Shown one piece after another: positions 10,773-22,812 of a stretch of 64,000 bases of DNA. The stretch is from Loripinus fragilis (taxonomy: Eukaryota > Mollusca > Bivalvia > Lucinida > Lucinidae), in the NCBI GenBank assembly GCA_964019695.1, contig OZ026525.1:84702279-84766278 (forward strand), read 5' to 3'. The first letter of the stretch is position 1. Every line of letters starts with the position of its first letter. A program made the translations under genes and the position numbers. The notes under the pieces are model-generated. The model was not told the origin of the DNA, searched no databases, and saw nothing but the letters and a program-made list of their open reading frames with translations.

Positions 10773-11152
10773 AGGATACCATTACAACTGATTTGCAAAC
10801 AGTCCCGATCACCATGGAGAAACGTCGAGCATTATCAGACACCTCGAACGTTCGGGCTATTCGGAATTCAAGAATTGTGAGATCTTTGTCTGATGCCTCG
10901 GTTAGATTAAGAGCTCGGCTGGTGAACATACGTCAGTCTTTTCGCAGTCAAAAGAAAACATCTAATAGTTCTCCTCCATCGGTAGCTAGTGAGGATCTGG
11001 ATGACATTGTCACATGTCCCACGTCGAATGCGGACTCTGAGACTACGGTCAGAAAGTTTCTGGGTAGCTTAAGAGTTTCCAAAAGGCCTACAACATCACC
11101 GGTACCTGCATCGAGGAATTCTTTCGAATCATCTACATTTGCATCTGTTCAG
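10773..11152 (+). CDS. coding exon A, serine-rich, probable N-terminal exon of an unrecognised gene
   Basis: The ORF has an ATG at 10814 in strong context (ATCACCATGG) and gives 113 codons before a consensus donor CAG/GTGAGC at 11153, phase 0. The frame is also open upstream to a possible acceptor TTTTACAG at 10772. The product (MEKRRALSDTSNVRAIRNSR..) is basic and serine-rich, with several R-x-x-S and RSLSD-type sites, and low-complexity acidic stretches follow. No domain is recognisable. Exon B (54443-54700) has the same build and phase, so the two may be alternative first exons. An intronless retrocopy or chance ORF is possible, but codon composition and the donor argue against it. Confidence 0.6.
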
Positions 11153-11809
11153 GTGAGCAACCCGGCCCGCATACCGATTCGGGACACTATGGGCCAAACA
11201 GCGAAACGCCATTCTAATGGCGTTTTGTGTGCGTGCCGATAGTGGTCCACATTTATATGCGTACGGGAAAGTGGATGGAAGAGTATTGTAGTCTCAGGTG
11301 ATAGTGACCATCGTGCGTATTAATTCGGGCCCAGTATACTGGGTTCGAGGTATTAATGAAACCCTTTTTTAGATATTGTGGCGCTACAGAAGTTGTCTTG
11401 TGGATTTGATACCGTACATGTACGCATGTGTTTTGTGATCATGTTATTCGTGTTTGATGTTTATCATATGGCGTTGTAACGCTAAGACATATACAGTAAA
11501 ACCTGTTTTAATTAAGACCATAAAATGGTTTCTAAGACGGATTAACGCTTAATGCAGGTAAAGAGTATTGCAGAATTCTTTAATCCTTTCGACCTTCGTT
11601 AAGCTACTATTTGACAGTAAGATCTTTGTTTTGTCTATTATTGAGTGGCGCTTTTAAAAGCCAGGTTTTACTGTTTTAAAAAAAGGTGTATATATTGTGT
11701 TTTTTACAGTCATTTTTTGTGTCGCCTGCGAAGCATGGTCAACACATAGGCATGATATCTCCATCGGCGTCGTCATCGTCCACGATGTCACACTTTGGTT
11801 TGCGATCGA
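11153..11809. other. no gene seen (intron-like)
   Basis: This is the sequence after the exon A donor. It holds a short inverted word GGGCCCAGTATACTGGG-like at 11327 and otherwise nothing assignable. Confidence 0.4.
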
Positions 11810-13150
11810 TAACTTTTGAAGGGATGCATCAATTTCATTCAAAGTTTAAAGAAGGGTAACCCATCATTGAGTACTGATTAAGTCGAAATTTGAGATCACC
11901 AGTAAAATTTTGACTGTGGCATGGCCCTTTTTGACTTAGGTTTGGGCTAAATTTTGAAGGGATGCAATAATTTTGTTCAAAGTTTACAGAAAGGTAAAGC
12001 CTCATACAATACAAGCCTAGTTCGAATTAGGAGATCGCCGGTCTCTACCGGTGGGGTCAAAATGTCAAAATTCAACTTTTTCAGAACATAGTCATGTTGT
12101 ACATCAAGGTAAAGAGAATCACGCATACGGCAACATGAAATCACTTATCTGTTCTTACACACACACACACACCTCTGGGGCTGGGTCAAAGGTCAAAAAA
12201 ACATTTCTGAAATTAGTCATGTTCCATATCAAATTAATGGAAATTGGGCATAGAGCACCATGAAAGCACATATACTGTCCTTACACACACCCTTGACCCC
12301 CCGGGGTAGAGTCAAAAGGTCTAAAATGTTTTTTTAAAGTAGTCATGTTGCATGCCAAATTTAAGGGAATGGAACAAAGAGCACCATGCAAACCATATAT
12401 TCTGTTCTTACACACACCCTCGACCCCTGGGGTGGGGTCCAAGGTCAAAACTTTTTTTACTTACTGAAAGTAATCATGTTGTATAACAAATTAATGGGAA
12501 TGGAGCATAAAACACCATGCAAGCACATATTCCGCCCTTACACACAATCTTGACCCCTGGGGTGGGGCCAACATGCCAAAACTCAACTTTTTTTCAGAAC
12601 ATGACCATGTTGCATATCAAATTAAAGGGAATCACGAATGCAGCAACATGCAAGCACATATTATATCCTTACACATACCCTCCACGCCTGGGGTGAGGAC
12701 ACAGGTCAAAACATTTTTTCTGGAAGTAGTCATTTTGCATATTAAAATGAATGGAAATGGAGCATGGAGCACCATGTAAGCACATATTCTGTCCTTACAA
12801 CAAGGTCAACACATTTTTTTGCTGAAAGAAGTTATGTTGCATGATCAAATTCATGGGGATGGAGCACCATGCAAGCACATATTCTGTCGTATCACACACC
12901 ATCGACCCCTGGGTTGAAGTCAAAAGGTCAAAAATATTTTTTTTTTTTACTGAAAATTGTCACGTAGAATAAATTTAAAAGAAATGGAGTACAGACCACT
13001 GTGCAAGCACATATTCTGTTCTTACGCACACCATCCCCAGATGGGGTCAAATTGTCTTAAATGGAAAGAGATTAGAGCACCATGCAAGCACACATCCTGT
13101 CCTTACACACTCCCTCGGTCCCTGGGGTGGGTCAAAAGGTCAAACATTTT
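11810..13150 (+). repeat. tandem array, about 129-bp unit
   Basis: At least eight diverged units carry CACACACCCTCGACCCCTGG followed by GGTCAAAAC, GTCATGTTGCATATC and GCACCATGCAAGCACATA. The CTGGGGTGG block recurs at about 12155, 12283, 12411, 12541, 12671, 12893, 13024 and 13105, so the step is mostly 128-131 bp. A related two-copy stretch with a 140-bp step (TTTTGAAGGGATGCA at 11813 and 11953) leads in. A single unit remnant is at about 37020-37140. Confidence 0.85.
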
Positions 13151-13159
13151 GGTGGCCTA

Positions 13160-15035
13160 CATTAAAGTCATTTATTTCTCCTATATCATCCTCTACTATT
13201 ACACCTCTGGAAAAATGGCAGTATCTACATTGATGAGTTTGAAAAAGTCCAACTATTAAATGGTTTCTTTACCAAACAAACACATCTAGATGAAAGTAAT
13301 GCAACATTACCAAATTTGGCCCTATTTAATGGCACCTTTGAATTTGATTCGATCATTCTTAATTCTAATAAGGTTGAGAGTGTTCTTAAATCTCTTGCAT
13401 AAGGCAAAGCTTCTGGACAAAATGGACTTAACAACCGCATATTAAAGGAACTATCAAAGGAGCTTGCCCAACCCCTTTGCAACTTCTTCAATTTTTCCTA
13501 TGTTCCTAAAGATATTGGACGTTTCATTCTACGATTCCCAAATGACTGCTCCGGGTGCTAGATAAAGGCATATTGCCCTCCTCTTATAAAGAAGCTAAAT
13601 TAAATGTGTGTCCTATACACGAAAAGGACGACAGGTCTTTGGTGAATAATAATAGACCAATACCCCTTCTTAATGCCGAAGTGAAGGTATTTGAAAGATT
13701 AATATTCTAACATCTGTTTAACCACTTGCAGGAAAACAGTTTTCTGACCTCTATTTTATCGGATTTCATGCCAGGCGCCGTTAAACCGGTTTAAGCCCTC
13801 CAGTAAAATATTTACTGACCGTTCCAAGGCGGTACTTCTTTTGTGGATCTTTTATGTTTTTGTTCTGTCTTGTGTTTGCTATGTCTGTGTGCGTCTGTTT
13901 ATATGTGCTTTGTGGTCACCTGCTGGGAAAGGGCTGACCTCTTGGCTCTCGTTTGTGGTGTCTTCTGTGAGTTTGTCACTTTCCCATTTGTATCCTGGGT
14001 CAGGTGTGGTACTTGATTGTATCGATTCCTGATCTTTGCACCTTTACTTACTCTTATGTGATCATCTTACCTTTTTGTACAATACATTCTGTCAGGCTCT
14101 TGATGCCAGCAAAATAGATCGGGTTGATTTTGTGACATTAGTAAGGCCTTTGATCGTGTCTGGCATGCTGGTCTACTACGCAAACTCGAAGCTGCTGGCG
14201 TCACTGGGAAACTTCTAAATTTATTCTAAACTACTTACTTGACAGAAGACAACGTGTAATCCTTCCTGGTGTCAATTCTGATTGGTCAAGAAAAATGCTG
14301 GTGTTCCACAAGGTTCTATACTGGGCCCATTGCTTTTTTGGTTTTTATAAACGATCTTGTAAACGAAATTGGCTCTTGTATGCGTTTATTTGCTGATGAC
14401 ACCAGTTTCTTTAACATCGTAGATGATCTTGTTAGCAGAACGGCTCAATGCTTATCTAATCAAAATATTACAAGGGGCTGAAACATCGTTGGTAACATTT
14501 AATCCTAATAAATTTGAATCATTCATCATCTCTCGAAAAATTAACAAACCTTTACACCCATCCCTTTATATGAATAATCAACAAGTCTTGGAAGTAGACT
14601 GTCATAAGCACTTCGGTCTTTATCTTTCGAATAATGGTTCGTGGCATCAGATAATTTTTATACTTGAAAGAGCTTGGTGTAAAATTAACATTATGAGAAA
14701 GTAAAAATTCAAATTAGATCGAAAGTCACTTGAGATCATTTATACAGCGTTCATCAGATCTATACTCGAATATGGTGATGACTTTGGGATAATTGTGCTC
14801 AAGATGAAAAAAAAAATGAATTCGAAAAAGATAAATTAGAGGCAGCAAGAACAGCAACAGGTACCACACAATTAATATCTATCAACACTCTTACAAAGAA
14901 ACTGGTTGAGATACACTCGAAAACGAAGAAAAAATCACAAACTCACACTATTCTTTAAAATGAGCACAAATGTTTCTTCATCTTACCTTTCCCCCTTAGT
15001 GCCTCAATCTGTTGATCACGGACCCAGCTACAACT
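13160..15035 (+). pseudogene. LINE reverse transcriptase ORF, decayed, split by an insertion
   Basis: Conceptual reading over several frames gives the usual order of a non-LTR RT: IYIDEFEKVQLLNGFF, then GKASGQNGLNNRILKEL, NRPIPLLNAEVKVFE, then ISKAFDRVWHAGLL, LNYLLDRRQRVILP, GVPQGS-equivalent, FINDLVNEIGS..RLFADDT, LVTFNPNKFESFIISRK and a C-terminal IMRKLKFKLDRKSLE. It has frameshifts and stops. The FADD box of the palm (near 14395) is kept. A family 1 3' end occupies 13777-14054 between SGFMPG-like and HLTFLYNTFCQALDAS-like sequence, so the LINE is older than that insertion. It resembles Jockey/CR1-type LINEs. There is no endonuclease domain, so it is probably 5'-truncated. Confidence 0.85.
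13777..14054 (+). mobile_element. family 1 3' end inserted in the LINE
   Basis: GTTAAACCGGTTTAAGCCCT through CCTGGGTCAGGTGTGGTACT to TTTGCACCTTTACTTACTCT interrupts the LINE reading. No clear target duplication is seen. Confidence 0.85.
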
Positions 15036-16530
15036 TATAATGGGGCGATCGGGACTCCCGTGCAAATTTGGTGCCGATTTATGGTGACCTATACCAAATC
15101 AAACTTAAGGGGATAACTAATGAAAATCACCTGGTCACCCATCTGGGTTTCACGCCTGGACGTCATTATACCGTCATCAAAATAGCGTATGTTATGTCAG
15201 TGCAATTTAAACGTTATGTCCATTGTAGTCTATGGCGATCAGGACTTTCTTGCATTTTGTTTGCCAGTTTCAAACGAAATGCACCATTTAATCCTTTGGG
15301 GGTAAATAAATTAAAGTTTACATGTCGCCCATATTGTTTTCGCGTCAGAATAAAATAATGACGTCATCAAAATGTAAATATCATATATATGCATTTTGTC
15401 CATTGCCAACGCATGGAACATTCCTTTAATGAACTGGTAGCCTTATCATGACTGAATGCTAACTCTTAAAGTGTAACATACAAAATATATTAAGAGAGGG
15501 CGAAGTCAGTTCGAGGTTGGGACGAAAATGCAGTCACGATTTACGAAAACACAACAATAGTGGAGTGAACGAAAATACCCAAAAGAAAGGCTACATCTAT
15601 AGAGGTCTACTGCCCAAAAAGCCCTCTTAGTTGGAAGCCCTTGGCCTAGCTATTCCACGAATTGGTCTGCTTATCGATCTCACCACTCCAATATGCTTAA
15701 TGTAATGACAACAGGCATATTTCCTATCATATTTAGTAACGGTAAAAGTTTAAATATAAAATAAAATGCTGTACATGTATGCGCCTGTACATCTGTCATT
15801 TTCTTCGTATTTCTAGGACTGTGTATTTCTAGTTGTTCTCTCGCACATACAGACGCATGAACAAAACGTGCAGATAGGTAGCAGACAAAATGATAGTACT
15901 TGGTAGGAATAACCCATTATCAGTAGATTTGATTGCGTCGTATACAGCACTATTTGATGCCTTCAAAAAGATAATCGTCTGCTGTCATCTCTAGTGTACA
16001 TTAAATAGTTGAGCAAAAACTGCGATATCTATCAAAGGTGTATTGCACTGACAGTACAAAAATGGGCACTGATAGGGTATTTTCATACAAATAAAAACTA
16101 TGTTATTTATCAGAGCAGTCAGATTGTTTTCTTTCTCCACCAAATTTAAATCTAGTTAGGGTTTTGACATTTCTATGCGCATGCAAATGTTCAGTGTGAA
16201 GTAACTTTTATGTAAAATTTTAAAAACGAAAAACTGTGTTCCATTTGAGGTGCAATACTACAGTAGTCTATAGTAAATCGGGTGTAATGCCCACTTCCTT
16301 TGGTTTTCAGCCAATCAGTTGCAAGAAAAGGACCATATTCAGCGTGGTAGATTTTCCATAACCCACACTTTTGTGAGACTCATTCCCATAACTTGATGAG
16401 AGGAAATTGCAGTCCAAAATGTTAACTTCACCAAATTTAGTTTTATATTTAGAACCCTAGATAAAACTGTGATAAGAATATTGACACAAAATTATGTAAA
16501 TTTCAAATGTTAGCTGTTTCACAGAAAAGT
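15036..16530. other. unassigned; weak direct repeat at 15045-15370
   Basis: GGCGATCRGGACT..TTGCA occurs at about 15045 and 15233, with TGACGTCAT-type sites after it (15170, 15360). No gene is seen in the rest. Confidence 0.4.
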
Positions 16531-16534
16531 GGTG

Positions 16535-16720
16535 ACTGCAGAAAACACTGACCAGGCTGCACACGAGGCCTGGTCAGAAATTACACTACTTGTCCCAAAA
16601 TGTTTTTCTAAAAGACAGCATGACCAAACGGCACATGAATATACACGCTGATCTGAGTGTCTCCACTGTTTGAGAATCAGGGTAGAGTGCACAAACAGTG
16701 GGGACTGATCAGCCTGTACA
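16535..16720 (+). repeat. short inverted-repeat element, degenerate
   Basis: A hairpin CTGACCAGGC..GCCTGGTCAG (about 16549-16579) is followed by a second one around CAGTGGGGACTGATCAG. It resembles the palindromic cores of the MITE families in this window. A comparable degenerate copy lies at about 19060-19215. Confidence 0.5.
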
Positions 16721-17935
16721 CCTGTAATGTGTAATCAATGAAATGCTTCCAAACTAATTTTGAAAAAAAAAATAACAAAAATGCAGCTACAAAAATCCAT
16801 TTGTCCATGTGGATGCATCAATGGCTGAAAAGGAAATGAGAGACTCTTAAACGAAATGCTACATACTGTGTACATTTCCGGATGTGAAATCAACACATGA
16901 AACAGCTGGGTCAGGGCTAAATAGGTTATACAATGTTTTGTGTTGGTTATGGAATATATACGAGGGAGCGGAGCTATAGCATAGCCTATGTACGCTTTAC
17001 TCGTGCAACAAACTGAGGCGCAGACGGCTAGGGTGACCAACTTTATACGTTAGCATGCCTTGTAAACGTTAATCTTTAGTATGCTGATAGGGACCTGCTG
17101 CATTTCATTTACCAGGATAGATATGTTGCGAAAATTTTGGGGGAGGGTAGGTTTGCACTTTCGTCAAATTCTGTCTGTATGGCAAAACTGGTTTTATTTT
17201 TAAGCCCGATACAATCATAATAAATCACCCATTAGAATTCAGCGGGACAATGGTTAAGTATCCGGATCATTAGAAAACGGCATACAAACATGAGATTTTG
17301 TCTTATCGCATATCCGCAAAAACCTCTAATTATCGCTCATTCTGGCGTGTCCAGATGTCTAAAAGTTATTCGAAGTCTTCTTCAACTTGCATACTTTGTT
17401 TGTGCGAGAAGCGAAAGCCTGGCGAGGTCATGCATATATACAGACTCATCGGAGCCTTCGCCACACGTCGATGCAACAAGAACCATCATCTCGCGTGCTA
17501 ACCAATTTTAGTAAAACGTTAGTGTGATTAAAATTTCATTGAGTACCTTTATTTCATTTTCTGATCATTTGAATTGTTAAAATTTCGAACATTGTCTGAG
17601 CACATAGACTAATTAATTAGTCTCCTGGTTATCCAAATTAATTCGAAATGCCTGTTTCTCACAGTGGGGCTCAAAACTACTACAGGAAAACACAGGTATA
17701 AGCCTTTTAAAGGTGAATAAATACACTCCGTTTTACCGATTTTATAGGTGGATCTTAGCTAATAACCAGTCTTTCTTATCTGATTGAACAATACTACTGT
17801 TTATTCACGATATCTTGGCTCAATGATACCGTTAACGGTGGACTGAACTATTGAAAATAAGGGAACATGAGGTTTGATGCATATTAACGGTATAATTATA
17901 ACAAAACAGTTTATATCAAATTGGAATTCTAAACG

Positions 17936-18020
17936 GCTTCGTGGCTCAGTCGGTAGGGCGCACATACACGTTGGTTATATCTTTTTGAATAATAATGAAG
18001 AGATAGTGGTTCGAAACCCA
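17936..18020 (+). mobile_element. tRNA-like sequence, SINE head
   Basis: GTGGCTCAGTCGGTAGGGCG (box A-like, 17941-17960) and GGTTCGAAACCC (box B-like, 18008) are about 65 bp apart, with a T run after. The middle does not fold into a normal anticodon arm, so this is a SINE remnant or tRNA pseudogene rather than a functional tRNA. Confidence 0.6.
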
Positions 18021-18106
18021 AAATCAACTATCTTTTTTTTTAAATTATATATAGTTTGTTGTCTTGTTTGTGTGTGATTTTACAATTTATACATATTTCA
18101 CACTTG

Positions 18107-18349
18107 TCAAAGTCGCAAGGCTTCATCCCGTGGCTTCCGAGGCGCGAGGACCACCTTCTCCGACTCATCTTTGATGTGCGATAACGTTTTGTTTGATATG
18201 CCAGTCAGCTTGCTGGCTCTCTCTCTATAATTTGATAGTGGCGCAAATAATGCATCATTCTTGGCATCTTCTTCGCGTACTTTTAAAATAACATGCGCAG
18301 CAACACGGGTCCGTGACTGCAATTTGTCTGGCTTGCGATCGAATAGCAT
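18107..18349 (-). CDS. small ORF resembling the N-terminal helix-turn-helix part of a transposase-like protein
   Basis: The 80-codon ORF (MLFDRKPDKLQSRTRVAAHV.. and RASKLTGISNKTLSHIKDES) has the rhythm of a helix-turn-helix: ..ASKLTGISNKTLSHI... Similar short N-terminal modules precede DDE-type proteins in invertebrate repeats, a recollection of family style rather than a match. It ends in a stop at 18107 with no downstream catalytic domain, so it is a truncated copy or one exon. A second ATG 11 bases upstream opens another frame, which hints at a frameshift near the start. It sits between the inverted repeats at 17793 and 18686. Confidence 0.45.
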   Translation of the reverse strand: MLFDRKPDKLQSRTRVAAHVILKVREEDAKNDALFAPLSNYRERASKLTGISNKTLSHIKDESEKVVLAPRKPRDEALRL

Positions 18350-19460
18350 TCATATCAGACATTTTCTACAGCCAAGAGAAGTATGCGCAGTGAAAAAATG
18401 TGAGTGAAAGCATATTTGAGCATTAAAATCATTAGAGTGATCGAGATACGAATGACAAAATGAAAAAAAAAAGGATTTTATAGGACTGAACACCATAACC
18501 GCACAACTTGCAACCAAATATGATTGGTAGTTCTCCACGCTATCCTCTAATCCACTCATATTGATTGGAAAATACATCACGTATATCGCTTAATACTATA
18601 TTTATCTTGAACATGCAGAAGAAGCTACCCTATAGAGATGTGGTAAAATCCACCTAACGGTTTCTTTATCGTGAATAAACAGTATTATAAAATATGTTAT
18701 TAATCTTGTATATTGTGTACTGCTATTTTCAATGTTTGTGGGGTAACGTTGGTTACATGCCATTTACAGAAAATTGACCACATAAACTTAGTAAAACATG
18801 GGTTTCTAAGGCCCCAAGACATGTCTCTGACTCAAAATAGTAAACAACTTTTTCTTCCTGGGGGGCTGCAACAAACTCGCAAAATAGCCCATATATCTCA
18901 GTTTGGCCACTAGACCAACTTATGAAAGTCAGATGTTTTCTGGTATATGCTGCTGTATCTTGTTTGTTCATGTATAGTTTGTTTACAGCGTCTAGGTGCT
19001 AAATGTTTAGTCACATAAGATACAAGCCGAGAAATGAGAAAAACAGCAGCATGATTGTATGTCACAGGGAGATTCAGAGCAGCCTATGCATCAGCTGAGT
19101 CTGACCAGAACCATCGCTGTCCACATGAAGAAAGCTTGAGTCTAAAGTTACCAACTGAGCACACAGCAAAGATGCTGATCAGACTGAGCGGATGCCCAGA
19201 CTGATCTGAATTATTGCTTTGCGCACATACATTTCTGTTGTCTTTGCGGTGTCATTGCTGAATTTAGAGTTTGTTAAGTTAAAAATAAGTTGTTTACAGA
19301 TACAAGAGGTGTTCCCATCATGTTTTTGCTTATGATTTTAATCATATAAATAACTGGTTTGTTGATAATGATTCTCATAAAATGTTACCTTTGTAAAAAT
19401 AATACTTCCTCATTCCGCATCAGAGAATAGCCACAGACCTTTTTAAGAGAGCCTTCCAAA

Positions 19461-19590
19461 AAAATATTTTTTTCTTAAAAAATCACCCAAATCATATGTT
19501 TTGGGTACTCAAAAGAAACGTCTCAGTGAGACGGTTCTTTTGAGAACCCAAAACACATGTTAATACTAATGGTTAAGAAAATATTTACAA
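19461..19590 (+). mobile_element. hairpin MITE, family C
   Basis: A long palindrome centred on CGTCTCAGTGAGACG has arms GGGTACTCAAAAGAA / TTCTTTTGAGAACCC. Outer arms include AAATATTTTTTTCTTAA and its complement near 19580. It is the best-preserved copy in the window. Confidence 0.85.
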
Positions 19591-19961
19591 TTTTACGCTC
19601 ATTATTTTATTTAAAATATGTAGTTAATAAATGTGTCAATAGGAAGAGGATAAACCAATAAAGAGTTGGTACCAATATGGAAAGGTGGCCTTCTCTGTAA
19701 ACTGAAAAACAGCAAATAGACGAAAAGAGTCAAATTGCGGGCTACTTTAACCGCCAAAACGTTATTGTTTTCCAAATCAAATTGCAATGTACTCAATAAC
19801 CTTACCGCTGGTATCCATTATTTATGCTTCTGTGATGCCATTACTTTCAAGAATGAGGTGATAACATGTTTTAAAGTAAACGTTTTGCAATATATTTGAT
19901 TGTTCTTTATTGGCATGAAATGTACAAAATATGAAAATGGTGCGACATTGTGCACCGGTTT

Positions 19962-20208
19962 TATATGGGCCTCGACGCGAGAAAATCTGTCTTCAGGGGT
20001 TTGGGAACAACAAAGGCGCAGACCCGCCTGCGCATCCGCGCAGTCTGATCAGCGCCTTTGTTATTCGCTTTTTGAAAAGTGTTATATCTAAACTTGGTAC
20101 AAGCGAAATTTCAGTTTTCTAGCTAATCTCTGTAGCTGAGGAGCCTGCTTTGAGTCTTGCTTTGTCGGAAACCCCGAAGAAAGGTTTTCTTGCGTCGCGG
20201 CCCATATT
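19962..20208 (+). mobile_element. MITE, family B
   Basis: TIRs ATGGGCCTCGACGCGAGAAA and TTTTCTTGCGTCGCGGCCCA bound a core CCTGCGCATCCGCGCAGTCT nearly the same as that of family A, although the TIRs differ. No ORF of its own. Confidence 0.85.
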
Positions 20209-20254
20209 TTGAACGTTTTACGGTTGTTTCCCTTTAATTATTGTTCATAAACTA

Positions 20255-20430
20255 CAGTTATAGTCCAAGAGTCAGCAGTAGGTTTATTCAAGTGGTTGAG
20301 GCCAAAATCTCGGGTAGAAGAATATGCTAAATTCAAAATTCAAACTTTTAAAAAGTTGGCTGGCACACAAATGTGCTAGGTGCAACTGAATACATATCTA
20401 AAAGAGCACTAGAACGGGGTATCCTGATCT
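20255..20430 (+). repeat. interspersed repeat, family E
   Basis: ACTACAGTTATAGTCC..GTTGAGGCCAAAA..AAATTCAAAATTCAAAC..GGCTGG matches the reverse complement of 35950-36118. No coding potential. Confidence 0.65.
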
Positions 20431-21277
20431 CAAGTGTGTTCTTGCATCTTTTATTTGGTTTGAAAGATTATTTCTGGTGTCTACTAGTAATATTTAAACA
20501 TGAAATATGAAAATAAAAAAAATAAGATAAACCTAATGAAAGTTCTAGATATTTAATAATGATATTAAAAGAAGACACGAAAACTAATGCTTTTTGTTTT
20601 TTTCTTCAAACAGTAAATACATACATGTATGTCGAATACAATATATTTGATGGCTGAGTTTTATTCTTAAAAGATCTGATGATGACATTATAATGATAAT
20701 AAAAACAAGAACTGTTCAAATAGTATTTACATAAATGATCCAAATAACTGATCGTCAACACGGGTTTATCTCTACCATATTCAGTTTTTACTTATCAATT
20801 TAACACTGCTTTATCAAACACTATTTAAAATTAGTTCTCAAGACATTTAGCATGACGACTAAATTTTGCGCAGAAAATAATAAAAATAACAATAATGAAA
20901 CGCATAGAGAAAACCGCCCCCTCTCCACACATACGCAAACAGTTGTTTGAAAACGAATTATTCACAAATTGTCATTTAACTTTTCGATTAACACCTTGGA
21001 CCTTTTTCCTGTTTGTAACAATTAGATCAAACCCTTACTGGTCCAAATGACCTATTCCAAAAGTCTAAGCGAAGTGGATATAATCATCAAAAGCATATTT
21101 AGTTTCTAAGACATGGAGGTAATTCCATCTTTAGGGCTCAATGCTTATCGGTGGTAGTCATTAATTCTTACTGAATGTCTGCCTTACACTAAGATTTAAA
21201 GGTGCATTTGCGGCATCTCGCTGTTAATTTTTTACCACAATATTTTATTACTCTACTCTTTAGCTTAACATGTGTTC
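20431..21277. other. AT-rich, nothing recognised
   Basis: No ORF, repeat or RNA gene can be supported. Confidence 0.5.
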
Positions 21278-22603
21278 TACATCTACATCTACATCTGTAC
21301 GTTGAACCGTCAAATTTGACTATTACTCAACGGGTTGACTTCTATTGGTAGCGCTACAAAGATGAAAAATAAGAGAAGATAGGCAGGAAGAAGGAATGTA
21401 AATAAATAATGAACATAACTATGATAATATAATAAGAGAGTGAATATTGTAATCAAAATAAAGGCTATTATAGTAAAAAGATAGAAGGAAGAAAGTTTTC
21501 CCACTTGCTTTTGGCTCATCAGGCACAGACCAATCTGCCTTCCGTGGCGGTACCAGGGCCTTCGACCCCGACAGCACAGCTCCCTGCCTTGGTGAGTTAC
21601 TAGGCAAATGGGCCCTTAACATTTTAGAAGGAAAGTGGAGTCAGCCCCTTCTTGAAGGATACCAAGGAAGGGGCCTCAGCAATGGATGCTGGAAGAGAAT
21701 TCCACTAAGGTATGGTGCGGGGGAAAAAACTGTATTTAAGTGAGTCTGTAGATGTGCGGTACTGTCTGTACTTCTTCGAATGTGCAGATCTTGTCCTGGA
21801 TGCTCCATTGGTAAGGTACTCGTCTGCTGGTATGTCTATCATATCGTTGACAATCTTGTACAGAAGGGTCAGCTGAATTTTGGAACGTCTTGATTCGAGA
21901 GACTCCCACTGAAGGTGATCGAGCATTGAAGATACACTGCTGGTGTTCCTATATCGGTTTGTCGTGTACCGGGCAGCTCTTCTTTGAATCATCTCCAGTT
22001 TCCGTATCTGATCCTTCTGGTGAGGGTTCCAAACAGACGAGCAGTATTCCAAGTTTGAGCGGACCATGCTGAAGTAGGCATTGGCTTTGGTGTCCTCACT
22101 ACAAGACCTGAGGTTGCGTCGTAAGAACCCGAGCATGCTGTTGGCCTTCTTGGAGATTCTGTCTATGTGTGTCTTCCAAGATAGAGTTGTTTGGAGGTCA
22201 ACACCCAGGTACTTAGTTGTATTTTCAGTAATCAGGATGTGTCCTTTCAGCTTGTAGGAGTGAATGATGGGGATCTGGATCTTGATACTCTCAGTACACT
22301 ACATTTCTGAGGATGGAATTCCATGCCCCATTTGGATTCCCACTCTGCCAAAGCATCAAGGTCTTGCTGTAGGACGGCACAGTCATTCTTGTCATATATT
22401 GGTCTGTAAACTATGCAGTCATCTGCAAACAAGCGCGTCTTAGAGATGATCTTGTCAGGTAGGTCATTTATAAATAGCAGGAATAGCAAGGGCCCCAGTA
22501 CTGAGCCTTGCGGGACCCCGCTAACGACAGGCACGCTATCTGAAGAGCATCCCTCGACCGTCACTCTTTGGGTTCTGCCAAGAAGGAAAGAAGTGATCCA
22601 CTA
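21278..22603 (-). pseudogene. 5'-truncated LINE, RT C-terminal half plus 3' end
   Basis: On the minus strand 22603-22247 reads TQRVTVEGC, VVSGVPQGSVLGPLLFLLF, INDLPDKI and TRLFADDCIVYR, the palm of a non-LTR RT with the FADD box kept. After a frameshift near 22240 it continues with the DLQTTLSWKTHIDRI-type region, MLGFLRRNLRSCSEDTK, NLEYCSSVWNPHQKDQI and RRAARYTTNRYR to FFPRTIP (stop near 21707), then WNSLP. The order and motifs match Jockey/CR1-like LINEs. The 3' end carries a GATGTA repeat tail (complement near 21280-21295), typical of LINE termini. Truncation at 22603 removes the endonuclease and fingers. Confidence 0.9.
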
Positions 22604-22812
22604 ACGATTTCAAGAAGGAAACGGCCCAAGAGTGGGCCAAAAACCCGCTTTCAGAGCGCTTTCTATACTTTGTTAATTATTTGCGTCCCTCCAATAATTC
22701 TCGGCAAGTTTTACGGTATTTTCCGACAGTAGTCGCTATTCATATGAACTCTAACGTGACCTCTTATGACCCATGCGCCGATGCGATCGAGTGAAGCGCA
22801 GCAAAAACAAAA

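Larger units (their letters stand above)
17793..18686. mobile_element. possible DNA element flanked by inverted repeats
   Basis: ACTGTTTATTCACGAT..ACCGTTAACGGTGGA (17795-17845) is matched in reverse complement by TCCACCTAACGG..ATCGTGAATAAACAGT (18649-18683). Between them lie a tRNA-like insertion (17936-18020) and the helix-turn-helix-like ORF on the minus strand. The arms are about 38-50 bp and imperfect. They may be TIRs of a decayed element or two copies of an independent repeat. Confidence 0.5.

Noticed and set aside
17290..17511. Two overlapping ORFs of 67-73 codons
   Set aside because: Serine- and Arg-rich translation without domain. The sequence has the flavour of a short interspersed repeat, but I could not match it to another copy in the window.
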